From: Rhodobacterales bacterium HTCC2255
GTDB lineage: Bacteria; Pseudomonadota; Alphaproteobacteria; Rhodobacterales; Rhodobacteraceae
Length of the DNA: 64,000 nt
Direction of reading: 5' to 3'
NCBI GenBank assembly: GCA_000153745.1
Contig: DS022282.1
Location: forward strand, 1,510,066-1,574,065
Shown: positions 44,665 through 53,753 of the stretch, in pieces
How positions within the stretch are numbered: the stretch's first letter is position 1
Layout of the letters: each line of letters starts with the position of its first letter
Notes under the pieces: model-generated
Database searches by the model: none
Seen by the model: the letters and a program-made list of their open reading frames with translations, nothing else
Told to the model about the DNA's origin: nothing
Position numbers and translations under genes: made by a program

Positions 44665-44666
44665 TT

Positions 44667-45530
44667 ATGTCAAGAATTGTATATTTAAACGGTGAATTTT
44701 TAGATGAAAATGAGGCTAAAGTTTCAATATTTGATCGAGGCTTTTTAATGGCAGATGGCGTATACGAAGTTACGTCAGTTATAAATGGAAAGTTGATTGA
44801 TTTTGATGGGCATGCTGTTCGATTAGAGCGCTCCATGAAAGAATTAATGATGGATTCAGCAATTTCTAAAGAAAATCTTTTAGAAGTTCATAGGCAACTA
44901 ATTGTGCAAAATAACTTAAACGAGGGAATGATATATTTGCAGATAACCCGTGGCTCTCCTAACGATCGTGATTTCGTATTTCCTGATCCAAAAGAAGTTA
45001 AGCCAACAATTGTGTTATTTACACAATCTAACTCCAATATGGTCCAAAATCCAAAAGCTAAGATTGGCATGAAGGTTGTATCAATTCCTGATGAACGATG
45101 GGGTCGTCGCGATATCAAAACTGTTCAATTATTATATCCATCCATGGGCAAAATGATTGCCAAGTCTCAAGGTGCGGATGATGCTTGGATGGTTGAGGAT
45201 GGAATGGTCACTGAAGGAACATCTAATAATGCTTATATTGTAAAAGATGACTCTATTATTACAAGGGAACTATCAAATGATATTTTGCACGGTATAACTC
45301 GTGCAGCTGTTTTGCGATTTGCTAATGAAGCACAAATGACTGTTGAAGAACGAAATTTTTCAATAGAAGAAGCTAAGAATGCTGACGAAGCATTCATTAC
45401 TTCAGCTTCCACATTTGTGATGCCAGTAGTTAATATTGATGGTGTTGATGTTGGAACAGGAAAGCCTGGGAAAATAGCAGCAAGACTCAGAGAAATATAT
45501 TTAGAAGAAACGCTAAAAACAGCAATATAA
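44667..45530 (+). CDS. dat: D-amino-acid aminotransferase (class IV, D-alanine type)
   Basis: This PLP enzyme transfers the amino group of D-alanine and other D-amino acids to 2-oxoglutarate, giving D-glutamate. The 287-residue fold-IV protein has VYLNGEFLDENEAKVSIFDR at the N-terminus, the PLP lysine K151 in RRDIKTVQLL, and E183 in MVTEGTSNNAYIV. The ATG at 44667, preceded by GGGGAT, gives the standard start; one at 44655 adds four residues. Branched-chain or ADC-lyase relatives look alike, but SMGKMIAKSQGADDAW and the dgcN-dgcA context favour a D-amino-acid enzyme. A terminator follows. Confidence 0.88.
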   Translation: MSRIVYLNGEFLDENEAKVSIFDRGFLMADGVYEVTSVINGKLIDFDGHAVRLERSMKELMMDSAISKENLLEVHRQLIVQNNLNEGMIYLQITRGSPNDRDFVFPDPKEVKPTIVLFTQSNSNMVQNPKAKIGMKVVSIPDERWGRRDIKTVQLLYPSMGKMIAKSQGADDAWMVEDGMVTEGTSNNAYIVKDDSIITRELSNDILHGITRAAVLRFANEAQMTVEERNFSIEEAKNADEAFITSASTFVMPVVNIDGVDVGTGKPGKIAARLREIYLEETLKTAI

Positions 45531-45540
45531 ACTCATTATT

Positions 45541-45570
45541 TGGCTGAGATATTTTTTATTCAGCCTTTTA
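45541..45570 (+). terminator. Terminator of dgcN-dgcA-dat
   Basis: GGCTGA and TCAGCC form a 6-bp stem around a 12-nt AT loop, followed by TTTT, 11 bp after the dat stop. It also lies just past the 3' end of the convergent DUF1244 gene. Confidence 0.65.
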
Positions 45571-45576
45571 GTTGCA

Positions 45577-45867
45577 TTATTTATGAGTTGCTTTGAATGA
45601 TGCTTTTTGCTCATCAGTTGCTTCAACTTGATACCTGTTTTTCCATTCGTTAAATGGCATACCATAAAATAATTCGCGTGCATTATCTTTAGAGATTGCA
45701 ATTCCTTTTGTGCCGGCTGCTTCTTGATACCATCGCGATAAACAGTTTCTACAAAAGCCTGCCAAGTTCATCATATCAATATTTTGGACATCTGTTCTTT
45801 TTGCTAGGTGATCTCTTAAAGTTCTAAATGCAGCAGCTTCGATTTCTGTTTGTGTTTGTAAGTCCAT
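45577..45867 (-). CDS. DUF1244 family protein
   Basis: A 96-residue protein of the DUF1244 family, widespread in proteobacteria. It is helical and carries the conserved MNLAGFCRNCLSRWYQEAA (a CxxC pair) and MPFNEWKNRYQ. The function is unknown; the conserved cysteines suggest metal or redox use. It is a single gene, convergent with dat and divergent from pyk (215 bp gap with no other feature I can identify). Confidence 0.85.
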   Translation of the reverse strand: MDLQTQTEIEAAAFRTLRDHLAKRTDVQNIDMMNLAGFCRNCLSRWYQEAAGTKGIAISKDNARELFYGMPFNEWKNRYQVEATDEQKASFKATHK

Positions 45868-46082
45868 AATTGATTCTTTTCGGTAAATTTTAAATGCTTA
45901 GGTATAATAGTAATACTTATTTTTGGTTTTTTTAATACTAATTTCCCAAATACATAAAAATTAATTAACATTAAATATTAGATATAATAGTTTATGGTTG
46001 TTTTTTCCATATGAGGTATTTATTTGAATGATGAAAAAACGACATAAATAAAAAAATTAAGACACTTCCAAGGGGAAATATA

Positions 46083-47525
46083 GTGAGAAGAAATCGAAAT
46101 GTTAAGATCGTTGCCACTTTAGGTCCCTCTTCAGATACATATGAGATGATCAAAACATTATTTGAAGAAGGTGTTGATGTATTTCGCTTGAATATGAGTC
46201 ACGGCACTCATAGTGAAATGCGAGATCGATATCAAATGATACGTGATATTGAGAGAGCCGTTGGAAGGCCAATTTGTATATTAGCAGATTTGCAAGGGCC
46301 AAAACTTAGATGTGGCTCATTTCTCAATGGAAAAGAAACACTAGAAGTTGGGTCGACTTTTAGATTTGATTTAAATGAAGCAGAAGGTAACCAAGATAGA
46401 GTTTGTTTACCTCACAAAGAAATATTTGCAGCTCTAAAGGTTGGGTCTACTTTACTCATAAATGATGGGAAATTGAGAGTTAAGGTTTTAGATTGTGGTA
46501 AAGATTTTGCCAATTGTGAGGTTATAGTTGGTGGTGAAATATCAAATCGTAAAGGTGTAAATGTTCCAGATGTTATTTTGCCTTTGGCGGCTTTGTCTGA
46601 AAAAGATCGAAAAGATTTAGAATTTTCATGCCAATTGGGGGTTGATTGGTTGGCTTTATCATTCGTCCAGCGCCCAGAAGATGTAGAAGAAGCACGTGTT
46701 TTGACTAATGGACGAGCTGCAATATTATCAAAAATTGAGAAGCCAGCCGCTGTTAATGCCTTCAATGAAATACTTGCTGTTTCAGATGGAATTATGGTGG
46801 CTCGAGGGGATCTCGGAGTAGAGTTACCAGTTCAAGATGTGCCGCCAATTCAAAAACGTCTTGTTACTTCGTGCCGAGATGCAGGAAAACCTGTTATTGT
46901 AGCTACTCAGATGATGGAAAGTATGATCGAAAGTCCGGTGCCTACTAGAGCTGAAGTGTCAGATGTTGCAACAGCAATTTATGAAGGTGCTGATGCGGTA
47001 ATGCTATCTGCTGAATCTGCTGCTGGTAGCTATCCAGTCGAAGCGGTGAGAACAATGAATGCTGTAGCGGTAGAGGTTGAAAAAGATCAAACATACAGAA
47101 CAGGAATAGAAGCAACAAGAAGTACTGCCCGAAGTAAAGTTGCAGACGCAATTACGGCAGCGGCACGAGAAATTGCTGAGACAACAGATGTAAAAGCAAT
47201 ATGTTGTTTTACATCCTCTGGTACTACAGCAGTCTTGGCATCTCGTGAGCGGCCAAAAGTTCCAATTATTGCTTTAACTTCACTTCCTACTGTTGCGAGA
47301 AGATTAGGTTTAGTGTGGGGTTTGCATTGTGTCGTTACTGGAGAGGTTACAAGATTTAAACATGCAGTGATTAGTGCCGCCCGAGCAGCAAGAAGTTATG
47401 AATTTGCCGAAAATAATGATAAAATAGTAGTAACTGCAGGTGTGCCGTTCAATACAGCAGGTTCTACAAATATTATTAGGGTTGCTTCAGTGGATGAAAA
47501 AATTATTACTGCATTAGAATCCTAG
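46083..47525 (+). CDS. pyk: Pyruvate kinase
   Basis: Pyruvate kinase makes ATP and pyruvate from phosphoenolpyruvate, the last step of glycolysis. The 480-residue protein shows KIVATLGPSSDTYEMIKTL, FRLNMSHGTH, the active-site segment AAILSKIEKPAAVNAFNEI with the catalytic Lys, IMVARGDLGVELP, IVATQMMESMIESPVPTRAEVSDVA and a C-terminal allosteric domain. The GTG at 46083 is preceded by AAGGGGAAA. It stands alone, with the ribosomal protein genes behind it. Confidence 0.96.
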   Translation: MRRNRNVKIVATLGPSSDTYEMIKTLFEEGVDVFRLNMSHGTHSEMRDRYQMIRDIERAVGRPICILADLQGPKLRCGSFLNGKETLEVGSTFRFDLNEAEGNQDRVCLPHKEIFAALKVGSTLLINDGKLRVKVLDCGKDFANCEVIVGGEISNRKGVNVPDVILPLAALSEKDRKDLEFSCQLGVDWLALSFVQRPEDVEEARVLTNGRAAILSKIEKPAAVNAFNEILAVSDGIMVARGDLGVELPVQDVPPIQKRLVTSCRDAGKPVIVATQMMESMIESPVPTRAEVSDVATAIYEGADAVMLSAESAAGSYPVEAVRTMNAVAVEVEKDQTYRTGIEATRSTARSKVADAITAAAREIAETTDVKAICCFTSSGTTAVLASRERPKVPIIALTSLPTVARRLGLVWGLHCVVTGEVTRFKHAVISAARAARSYEFAENNDKIVVTAGVPFNTAGSTNIIRVASVDEKIITALES

Positions 47526-47579
47526 TTACTTCTAACTATAATATATTTCGAAATATAAATGGTTTTATCAATGACTAGG

Positions 47580-47683
47580 GCTTGCAATTATTAATTTTGA
47601 GTCATAAAAGCGCGTACTGAGAAACATTACCGGCTTATAGGGTATGCCGAGTGGTGTGTTAACCAACTCAAAAGGAGATGGAA
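47580..47683 (+). promoter_or_regulatory. rpmI-rplT leader with a hairpin before the ribosome site
   Basis: GAGTGGT (47649-47655) pairs with ACC-A-ACTC (47662-47669) as a 7-bp stem with one bulged A and a 6-nt loop, immediately upstream of AAAGGAG. A weaker GGC/GCC pairing lies just before. TTGCAA at 47582 could be part of a promoter. A leader structure for L20 autocontrol is known in other bacteria; its presence here is inference. Confidence 0.4.
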
Positions 47684-47884
47684 ATGCCCAAAATGAAGAC
47701 TAAATCGGGCGCAAAAAAGCGCTTCAAGATGACTGCCTCTGGTAAAGTCAAATCCGGTCAAGCCGGCAAACGACATGGTATGATCAAACGTTCAAATAAG
47801 TTTTTGCGCAATGCACGTGGTACAACCACTTTGTCAGCAGCAGATGCTACGATCGTTAAAAAATACATGCCTTACGCGCGCTGA
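47684..47884 (+). CDS. rpmI: 50S ribosomal protein L35
   Basis: A small, highly basic protein of 66 residues with the full L35 pattern ([42 protein letters not shown]). The ATG at 47684 is chosen, 6 nt inside the longer frame, because AAGGAG stands 8 nt upstream of it. It forms a two-gene operon with rplT, 15 bp downstream. infC is not adjacent. Confidence 0.97.
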   Translation: MPKMKTKSGAKKRFKMTASGKVKSGQAGKRHGMIKRSNKFLRNARGTTTLSAADATIVKKYMPYAR

Positions 47885-47899
47885 TAGGAGATTTGAACA

Positions 47900-48259
47900 A
47901 TGGCAAGAGTTACATCTGGTAAAGTTACACACGCTCGTCACAAAAAGGTCATTAAGGCCGCTAAAGGTTATTACGGTGCACGAAAAAATGCATTCCGTAC
48001 TGCAACCCAAGCTGTAGACAAAGCGAATCAATATGCAACACGTGATAGGAAGAACCGTAAGCGGAACTTTAGAGCACTTTGGATTCAACGTATAAACGCT
48101 GCAGTGCGTTTAAACGATGAGACGCTAACGTATAGTCGCTTCATCAATGGAGTGCAAAAAGCTGGCATAGAAGTTGATCGTAAAGTTTTGGCTGATTTAG
48201 CAGTTCATGAACCTGAAGCATTTGGTGCAATAGTTGAGCAAGCTAAAGCTGCACTCTAA
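47900..48259 (+). CDS. rplT: 50S ribosomal protein L20
   Basis: A 119-residue basic protein, the normal L20 length, with the long N-terminal helix ([29 protein letters not shown] in segments) and the RNA-binding globular C-terminus ([35 protein letters not shown]). L20 is an early assembly protein that also autoregulates its operon in several bacteria. A strong terminator follows. Confidence 0.97.
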   Translation: MARVTSGKVTHARHKKVIKAAKGYYGARKNAFRTATQAVDKANQYATRDRKNRKRNFRALWIQRINAAVRLNDETLTYSRFINGVQKAGIEVDRKVLADLAVHEPEAFGAIVEQAKAAL

Positions 48260-48280
48260 AAAAAGTTATATCACAATTTT

Positions 48281-48312
48281 AAAGCCTTACAGTAAACTGT
48301 AGGGCTTTTTTT
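48281..48312 (+). terminator. Terminator of rpmI-rplT
   Basis: AAAGCC-T-TACAGT pairs with ACTGTA-G-GGCTTT around a 2-3 nt loop, followed by seven T, 22 bp after the rplT stop. Confidence 0.88.
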
Positions 48313-48482
48313 GTTTTTAATATGCAGAAATTTCAAGTATCAAAAACAATAATTTTTACCAAAGCTTTCTATGAATTTAGAAGATTAAATGATTAAAGAA
48401 TGTTTAGGTATATTTTACTGATGCCGAGCTTGCATCTGGATGCTGTTGTGATAATTCATTAGACAACAAAAGGGACATGACC

Positions 48483-49565
48483 ATGGAAGCTTTAAATGCT
48501 TTAAAATCTAAATATTTAAATGCTGTCTCAGAGGCAGTTGATGAAACATCTTTAGAAAATGTGCGAATAGCAGCCGTAGGTAAAAAAGGTGAAGTAAGCT
48601 TAAAAATGCGTGAGCTTGGTAAAATGTCACCTGAAGAACGCCAAATAGCTGGACCAGCATTGAATGCATTAAAAGATGAGATTAACTCTGCATTATCTGC
48701 TAAAAAATCTGCACTTTCTGATGCAGCATTAAACGAAAGGCTGCAAAATGAATGGCTTGATGTTTCGATGTCAGGGCGGCCTCGCCGTCAAGGATCGCTT
48801 CATCCGATCTCTCAAGTAACAGAAGAAATAATTGCGATATTTGCATCATTAGGATTTTCAGTTGCAGAAGGCCCGCAAATTGAAAATGATTATTACAACT
48901 TTGATGCATTAAATATAGCCCCAGAACATCCAGCGCGCCAGGAGCATGATACATTCTATATGCATCGAAATAAAGATGATGAACGTGCACCTAATGTACT
49001 GCGTACGCATACAAGTCCTGTGCAAATTCGTCATTTAGAAGCGAATGGTGCACCGTGTAGGATTATTTGTCCTGGTCGAGTATATCGTGCGGATTATGAT
49101 CAAACTCATACGCCCATGTTTCATCAATATGAGGGAATGTGTATTGATGAAAATATATCAATGGCAAATTTGAAATGGACACTCGAAGAATTTTGTCGAG
49201 CCTTTTTTAACATTGATAATATTGAATTGCGGTTTAGGGCTTCCCACTTTCCTTTTACTGAACCAAGCGCAGAAGTTGATATACGATGCTCATGGGCTGG
49301 GGGTCAGCTAAAAATTGGTGAAGGTGATGACTGGATGGAAATTCTTGGATCTGGGATGGTTCATCCGAAAGTATTGCATGCAGGTGGAATTGATGCCGAA
49401 AAATATCAAGGATTTGCTTTTGGGATGGGTATAGATCGTCTGGCTATGCTCAAGTATGGCATTCCAGATTTAAGAGCATTTTTTGATAGTGATTTGCGTT
49501 GGTTGCGTCACTACGGATTCGTAAGCTTAGATACGCCTAATTTACATAATGGTATTAGTCGTTAA
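48483..49565 (+). CDS. pheS: Phenylalanyl-tRNA synthetase alpha subunit
   Basis: PheS is the catalytic subunit of the alpha2-beta2 enzyme. Read from 48483 it is 360 residues: an N-terminal coiled coil (about 1-85), then the class II core with [16 protein letters not shown], the [19 protein letters not shown]-type motif 1 region, [12 protein letters not shown], the motif 2 region [20 protein letters not shown] and motif 3 [21 protein letters not shown] spaced 8-9 nt favours the ATG at 48483 over that at 48477. An unusual small gene separates it from pheT. Confidence 0.95.
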   Translation: MEALNALKSKYLNAVSEAVDETSLENVRIAAVGKKGEVSLKMRELGKMSPEERQIAGPALNALKDEINSALSAKKSALSDAALNERLQNEWLDVSMSGRPRRQGSLHPISQVTEEIIAIFASLGFSVAEGPQIENDYYNFDALNIAPEHPARQEHDTFYMHRNKDDERAPNVLRTHTSPVQIRHLEANGAPCRIICPGRVYRADYDQTHTPMFHQYEGMCIDENISMANLKWTLEEFCRAFFNIDNIELRFRASHFPFTEPSAEVDIRCSWAGGQLKIGEGDDWMEILGSGMVHPKVLHAGGIDAEKYQGFAFGMGIDRLAMLKYGIPDLRAFFDSDLRWLRHYGFVSLDTPNLHNGISR

Positions 49566-49614
49566 CAATTTATTATATAAATAAATATAATAAATTTTCA
49601 AAAAGGCATTTAGA

Positions 49615-49803
49615 ATGAAAAATTTTTTAAACATAGCCCAAAAATTTGGATTTGGTCTTTTTACAATTGTCTTGCTTAATATCTTGTCTGGAATTTTTTT
49701 TGGCAAAATATTTTTTAGTGTATTTATAAGCTTCTGGATCTTTACAATTGGCTTGGCTTTAGTTGTATATCCAGCAGTTTTAAATAAACGTAATGAAGAT
49801 TAG
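49615..49803 (+). CDS. Small membrane protein of unknown function between pheS and pheT
   Basis: I do not recognise this 62-residue protein. It has two predicted membrane helices (about residues 12-30 and 32-54) joined by a short GKI turn, and a charged C-terminal NKRNED. AAAGG lies 8 nt before the ATG, and the frame is clean. It occupies most of the 312 bp between pheS and pheT, genes that usually adjoin. It may be a real accessory gene in the operon or a chance frame in AT-rich DNA; the ribosome site and well-formed helices favour a gene. Confidence 0.55.
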   Translation: MKNFLNIAQKFGFGLFTIVLLNILSGIFFGKIFFSVFISFWIFTIGLALVVYPAVLNKRNED

Positions 49804-49877
49804 TTTGTGTTTGGGGACTTCAGATTGCAATTCACAGCTATTACTAATTAATAATAAATTCTTAACATGGTAGACTT

Positions 49878-52292
49878 ATGAAATTTACATTATCTTGGTT
49901 AAAAGAACACCTTAAAACTGATGCATCTCTTAATGACATCACTGAAGCTTTAACAGACCTTGGGTTAGAAGTTGAAGGCGTTGAAAATCCATTGGACAAA
50001 CTGGAAAATTTTACTGTTGGATATGTTTCAAATGCTGAAAAACATCCAGACGCGGACAAGCTTCGAGTATGCAAAGTTGATACTGATGAAGGCGAACTTC
50101 AAATTATATGTGGTGCACCTAATGCTAGAGAAGGCATTTACGTTGTGGTGGCAAAGCCTGGAGTTTACGTTCCGGGATTAGATATCACAATCGGTGTTGG
50201 AAAAATTCGTGGAATTGAGTCATTTGGGATGATGGCTTCAGAGCGTGAAATGGAGTTATCTGATGAACATGATGGTATAATTGAGTTAGATGGTAATCCA
50301 GCAGTTGGTTCGAAATTTGTTGATTATTTGAAGAAAAATAGACCAGAATCTGTTGATCCAATTATTGAAATAGCAATAACACCAAATCGGCCTGATGCCT
50401 TAGGTGTTAGAGGAATAGCAAGAGACCTTGCAGCTCGAGGTGTTGGGGAATTAATTAATCGTGATACAGTGCCTCAAATCGATGAAAAATTCACATCTAA
50501 TCTAGAGGTAAGTATTGATAGTAATACACTAGATGGCTGCCCATTGTTTGTTGGGCGAGAAATTAAAGGTGTCAAAAATGGCCCAAGTCCTGACTGGCTT
50601 CAAGCTGCATTGCGTGCGATTGGTTTAAGACCAATTTCACTACTAGTAGATATTACAAACTATTATACTTATGATCGTAATCGACCCCTTCATGTTTTTG
50701 ATATGGATAAGGTTTCTGGAAACTTACGAATCCATAAAGCAGAAGGTGGAGAAACTATTACTGCACTGGATGATAAGGAATACGTATTACAAAAAGATAT
50801 GATGATTATATCAGATGACAATGGTGTAGAAAGTATTGCTGGAATTATGGGTGGACTGGATACTGGCTGTGATGAAAGCACAATAAATGTTTTTGTTGAA
50901 AGTGCGTATTGGGATCCAACTAAGATTGCTATTACTGGACGTAAGTTGAAAATTAACTCTGATGCGCGGTATAGATTTGAAAGAGGTGTAGATCCATTAT
51001 TTACAATTAATGGATGTGATCATGCTGTAACACTGATACAAAAGTATGGTGGTGGGGAAGCTTCAGCGCTTGTAAAAGCAGGAGCAGTTCCAGATGTATC
51101 TCGATCATATACACTTGATACTAACAGAATTGAATCGCTCGTTGGAATGGAGATTTCGTCAGAGGATCAAATAAAATACCTTACAGATTTAGGATTTATC
51201 ATTAAAGGTGATCAGGCCCAAGTGCCAAGCTGGCGTCCTGATATTCTTGGTTCTGCGGATCTTGTTGAAGAAGTCGCGCGAATTGCATCACTTACTAAGC
51301 TTGTTGGTGTGCCTCTGCCTCAATTAGCTGAAGGTGTTCCTAAGCCTATTTTAACACCAATGCAGCGTAGAGAAGCTATGGCGCGACGAACTATTGCAGC
51401 GTTAGGATATAATGAATGTGTTACATATTCTTTTATTGATAAAAAATCTGCAGAACTTTTTGGTGGTGGTGCAAATGATGTTATGATTGGCAACCCAATA
51501 TCATCTGAAATGAGTCACATGCGGCCATCACTGCTTCCTGGATTATTGCAAGCAGTTCAACGAAATCAAGCACGGGGCGTAATGGACTTGGCATTGTTTG
51601 AGGTAGGGCCAGTTTTTCATGGTGGTGAACCTGAAGAGCAGGAGCTATTGGCCTCAGGATTACTTGTGGGTCATACAGGTCCTCGCGATGCATTTGGCGT
51701 TAGACGACCAGTTGATGCTTTTGATGCAAAAGCTGATGCAGAAGCAGTATTATCTGCCATAGGTGCACCTGACAAATTAATGGTATTACGTGGCGCTAAA
51801 TCTTGGTGGCACCCTGGCAGATCAGGGAAGCTCTCATTGGGCCCTAAAAATATAATGTGTGCATTCGGTGAATTACATCCAAAAATTGTGGAAGCTTTTA
51901 ATATTAAAGGCCCTGCAGTTGCATTTGCCATACATTTAGAAAATCCACCGCTCCCAAAGAAAAAAACAACAACACGAGCTGCTCTAAAAACAAGTGATTT
52001 TCAATCTGTTGATAGAGATTTCGCTTTTGTAGTGGATAATAAAGTTGAAGCATTAAGTGTTTTAAACGCTGCAAAAGGAGCTGATAAATCGCTTATAACT
52101 GATGCTCATGTTTTTGATGTATTTGATGGTGTTAAAGCTGATGGTCAAATGGGGTTAGATAAAAAATCCATTGCTATAACAGTAAAACTACAACCAAAAG
52201 ATGCCACCCTGACTGATAAAGATATTGAGGCTGTTTCTGAAAAAATTATTGAAAAAGTGACAAAAGCAACTGGTGGGGTTTTAAGGGGATAA
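49878..52292 (+). CDS. pheT: Phenylalanyl-tRNA synthetase beta subunit
   Basis: The 804-residue beta subunit holds the editing and tRNA-binding domains. In order: start MKFTLSWLKEHLKTDASL, an EMAP-like tRNA-binding domain (about 40-150, HPDADKLRVCKVD and GAPNAREG), the B3/B4 editing domain (RPISLLVDITNYYTYD), the B5 domain (SWRPDILGSADLVEEVARI), a catalytic-like core, and the C-terminal anticodon-binding FDX domain (FQSVDRDFAFVVDNKVEA). Full length and intact. No clear ribosome site precedes it. ytoQ follows 1 bp later. Confidence 0.96.
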   Translation: MKFTLSWLKEHLKTDASLNDITEALTDLGLEVEGVENPLDKLENFTVGYVSNAEKHPDADKLRVCKVDTDEGELQIICGAPNAREGIYVVVAKPGVYVPGLDITIGVGKIRGIESFGMMASEREMELSDEHDGIIELDGNPAVGSKFVDYLKKNRPESVDPIIEIAITPNRPDALGVRGIARDLAARGVGELINRDTVPQIDEKFTSNLEVSIDSNTLDGCPLFVGREIKGVKNGPSPDWLQAALRAIGLRPISLLVDITNYYTYDRNRPLHVFDMDKVSGNLRIHKAEGGETITALDDKEYVLQKDMMIISDDNGVESIAGIMGGLDTGCDESTINVFVESAYWDPTKIAITGRKLKINSDARYRFERGVDPLFTINGCDHAVTLIQKYGGGEASALVKAGAVPDVSRSYTLDTNRIESLVGMEISSEDQIKYLTDLGFIIKGDQAQVPSWRPDILGSADLVEEVARIASLTKLVGVPLPQLAEGVPKPILTPMQRREAMARRTIAALGYNECVTYSFIDKKSAELFGGGANDVMIGNPISSEMSHMRPSLLPGLLQAVQRNQARGVMDLALFEVGPVFHGGEPEEQELLASGLLVGHTGPRDAFGVRRPVDAFDAKADAEAVLSAIGAPDKLMVLRGAKSWWHPGRSGKLSLGPKNIMCAFGELHPKIVEAFNIKGPAVAFAIHLENPPLPKKKTTTRAALKTSDFQSVDRDFAFVVDNKVEALSVLNAAKGADKSLITDAHVFDVFDGVKADGQMGLDKKSIAITVKLQPKDATLTDKDIEAVSEKIIEKVTKATGGVLRG

Positions 52293-52293
52293 T

Positions 52294-52743
52294 ATGGGAT
52301 TAAAGGTTTATTTAGCAGGAGAAATTCACACAAATTGGCGTGAAGATATTGCCCATGGTTGCAAAGGTTTGGATGTAGAATTCACTTCGCCCGTAACAGA
52401 TCATGATTCATCTGATGATTGTGGCGTAGCAATAATGGGCCCTGAAAAAGATAAATTCTGGCATGATAATAAGGGTGCAAAACTAAATGCAATAAGGACA
52501 CGAAAAGCCATTGAAGATGCTGATATCGTCGTCGTTAGATTCGGTGATAAATACAAACAATGGAACGCCGCTTTTGATGCTGGGCAAGCATATGCAATGG
52601 GCAAATCATTAATAATAATGCATCAAGACGAACATCAACATCCATTGAAAGAGATTGATGCAGCTGCATTGGCTGTTGTAAAGTCACCATTGCAGGTATC
52701 ACAAATTTTAAAATATACTTTAGATGGTTCTTTGCCAAAATAG
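52294..52743 (+). CDS. YtoQ family protein
   Basis: A 149-residue protein of the YtoQ family, related to the nucleoside 2-deoxyribosyltransferase fold (VYLAGEIHTNWRED at the start, ADIVVVRFGDKYKQWNAAFDAGQAYAMGKSLIIM in segments). Function is unknown; the fold suggests nucleotide or sugar-nucleotide chemistry. AAGGGGAT at the end of pheT is its ribosome site, and the 1-bp gap makes it part of the pheS-pheT unit. It is convergent with the ArsR-type gene, 4 bp apart. Confidence 0.85.
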   Translation: MGLKVYLAGEIHTNWREDIAHGCKGLDVEFTSPVTDHDSSDDCGVAIMGPEKDKFWHDNKGAKLNAIRTRKAIEDADIVVVRFGDKYKQWNAAFDAGQAYAMGKSLIIMHQDEHQHPLKEIDAAALAVVKSPLQVSQILKYTLDGSLPK

Positions 52744-52747
52744 GTTG

Positions 52748-53077
52748 TTATTTTTCTAAAATTTCCTCACTTTGGAGAAATTTTTCAAATGCTTCTAAGT
52801 TCATTTGTTCTATTTGACCAAAGCTTTCCATCCAGAGGGATGCGTCTCGCATTGCGTGAACTTGTAGCTTGCACCACTTCACACGCCCTCTTTTTTCTTG
52901 AACAATTAGCCCAGACTTCGATAAAATACGTAGGTGTTTTGATATTGCTGCTAATGACATGTCAAAAGGTTCTGCAACGTCTGTTACAGCCATGTCATCC
53001 TCTAACAACATAAATAATATTTCTCTTCGGGTAGAATCTCCAAGAGCTGCAAATATATTATCAAGATCATATGCCAT
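52748..53077 (-). CDS. ArsR-family transcriptional regulator
   Basis: A 109-residue winged-helix repressor: IFAALGDSTRREILFMLLEDDMAVTDVA, the recognition helix FDMSLAAISKHLRILSKSGLIV and the wing QEKRGRVKWCKLQ. No CxC metal motif of the arsenic or cadmium sensors is present, so it probably belongs to the metal-independent ArsR group that often sits next to SRPBCC or methyltransferase genes. No such partner is adjacent here. Targets are unknown. It is divergent from the atp operon with a 293-bp gap. Confidence 0.9.
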   Translation of the reverse strand: MAYDLDNIFAALGDSTRREILFMLLEDDMAVTDVAEPFDMSLAAISKHLRILSKSGLIVQEKRGRVKWCKLQVHAMRDASLWMESFGQIEQMNLEAFEKFLQSEEILEK

Positions 53078-53305
53078 GATAATTTCTATCTTTTATTGAA
53101 TGGATAGGTCAACTTATTGCTTGATAAAATATTATCTTATTAGCTTCATAACTTTAGTCACTTTAATACTTAACCAAAAGGTTGAATGACGGATTCATGC
53201 TGTTTTTTTATTATAATTTATTAAAAATTTTTTTTTAATAAAAACTATACAATTAAATTGTTTGTTTTCAATGAGATGCATGCTTTTTAAAAGTACGTAA
53301 ATTCG

Positions 53306-53334
53306 TTGACACCAATACACATGCATTCTATTAA
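53306..53334 (+). promoter_or_regulatory. Sigma-70-type promoter of the F0 ATPase operon
   Basis: TTGACA (53306-53311), a 17-nt spacer and TATTAA (53329-53334) match the vegetative consensus closely. Transcription should start near 53341, about 30 nt before the atpI start codon. Confidence 0.7.
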
Positions 53335-53370
53335 ACCTCAAACTGTCCTTTGTTTTCAAGCGAGGTGTTT

Positions 53371-53721
53371 ATGGCTGATAAAATCGACCCCAAACGTCTT
53401 TTTGATTTGGATGATAGGTTAAATGCAAAAAAAAACGCCTCTAAAAGTGAGGTTCAGCATGAAAACCATTATTCAGGTGCTCAAGTAGGTTGGAGGATGG
53501 TTACTGAGTTGGTTGTGGGGATGCTCATGGGGCTTGGTATAGGATATGGTTTGGATCACTTGCTTGGCACTCTGCCTTTGTTTTTGATCATTTTTATAAT
53601 GTTAGGCTTTGCTGCTGGTGTGCGTACGATGATGCGAACCGCAGAGGAAGTTCAAAGAAAGAATATCACAGTTGATGATGATGAGTTATCAACAAAAAAT
53701 ACAGGTAAAAGTGACGATTAA
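53371..53721 (+). CDS. atpI: ATP synthase subunit I (AtpI)
   Basis: AtpI aids assembly of the c-ring of the F0 sector. From the ATG at 53371 (ribosome site GCGAGGTG) the protein has 116 residues: a charged N-terminus, two membrane helices ([22 protein letters not shown] and [19 protein letters not shown], the second holding the family's GxxxG pattern) and a charged tail. A frame from 53350 would add seven residues with no ribosome site. First gene of the F0 operon. Confidence 0.9.
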   Translation: MADKIDPKRLFDLDDRLNAKKNASKSEVQHENHYSGAQVGWRMVTELVVGMLMGLGIGYGLDHLLGTLPLFLIIFIMLGFAAGVRTMMRTAEEVQRKNITVDDDELSTKNTGKSDD

Positions 53722-53753
53722 AAACTAATCGTTACAGTAAAAGGAATTTTAAC

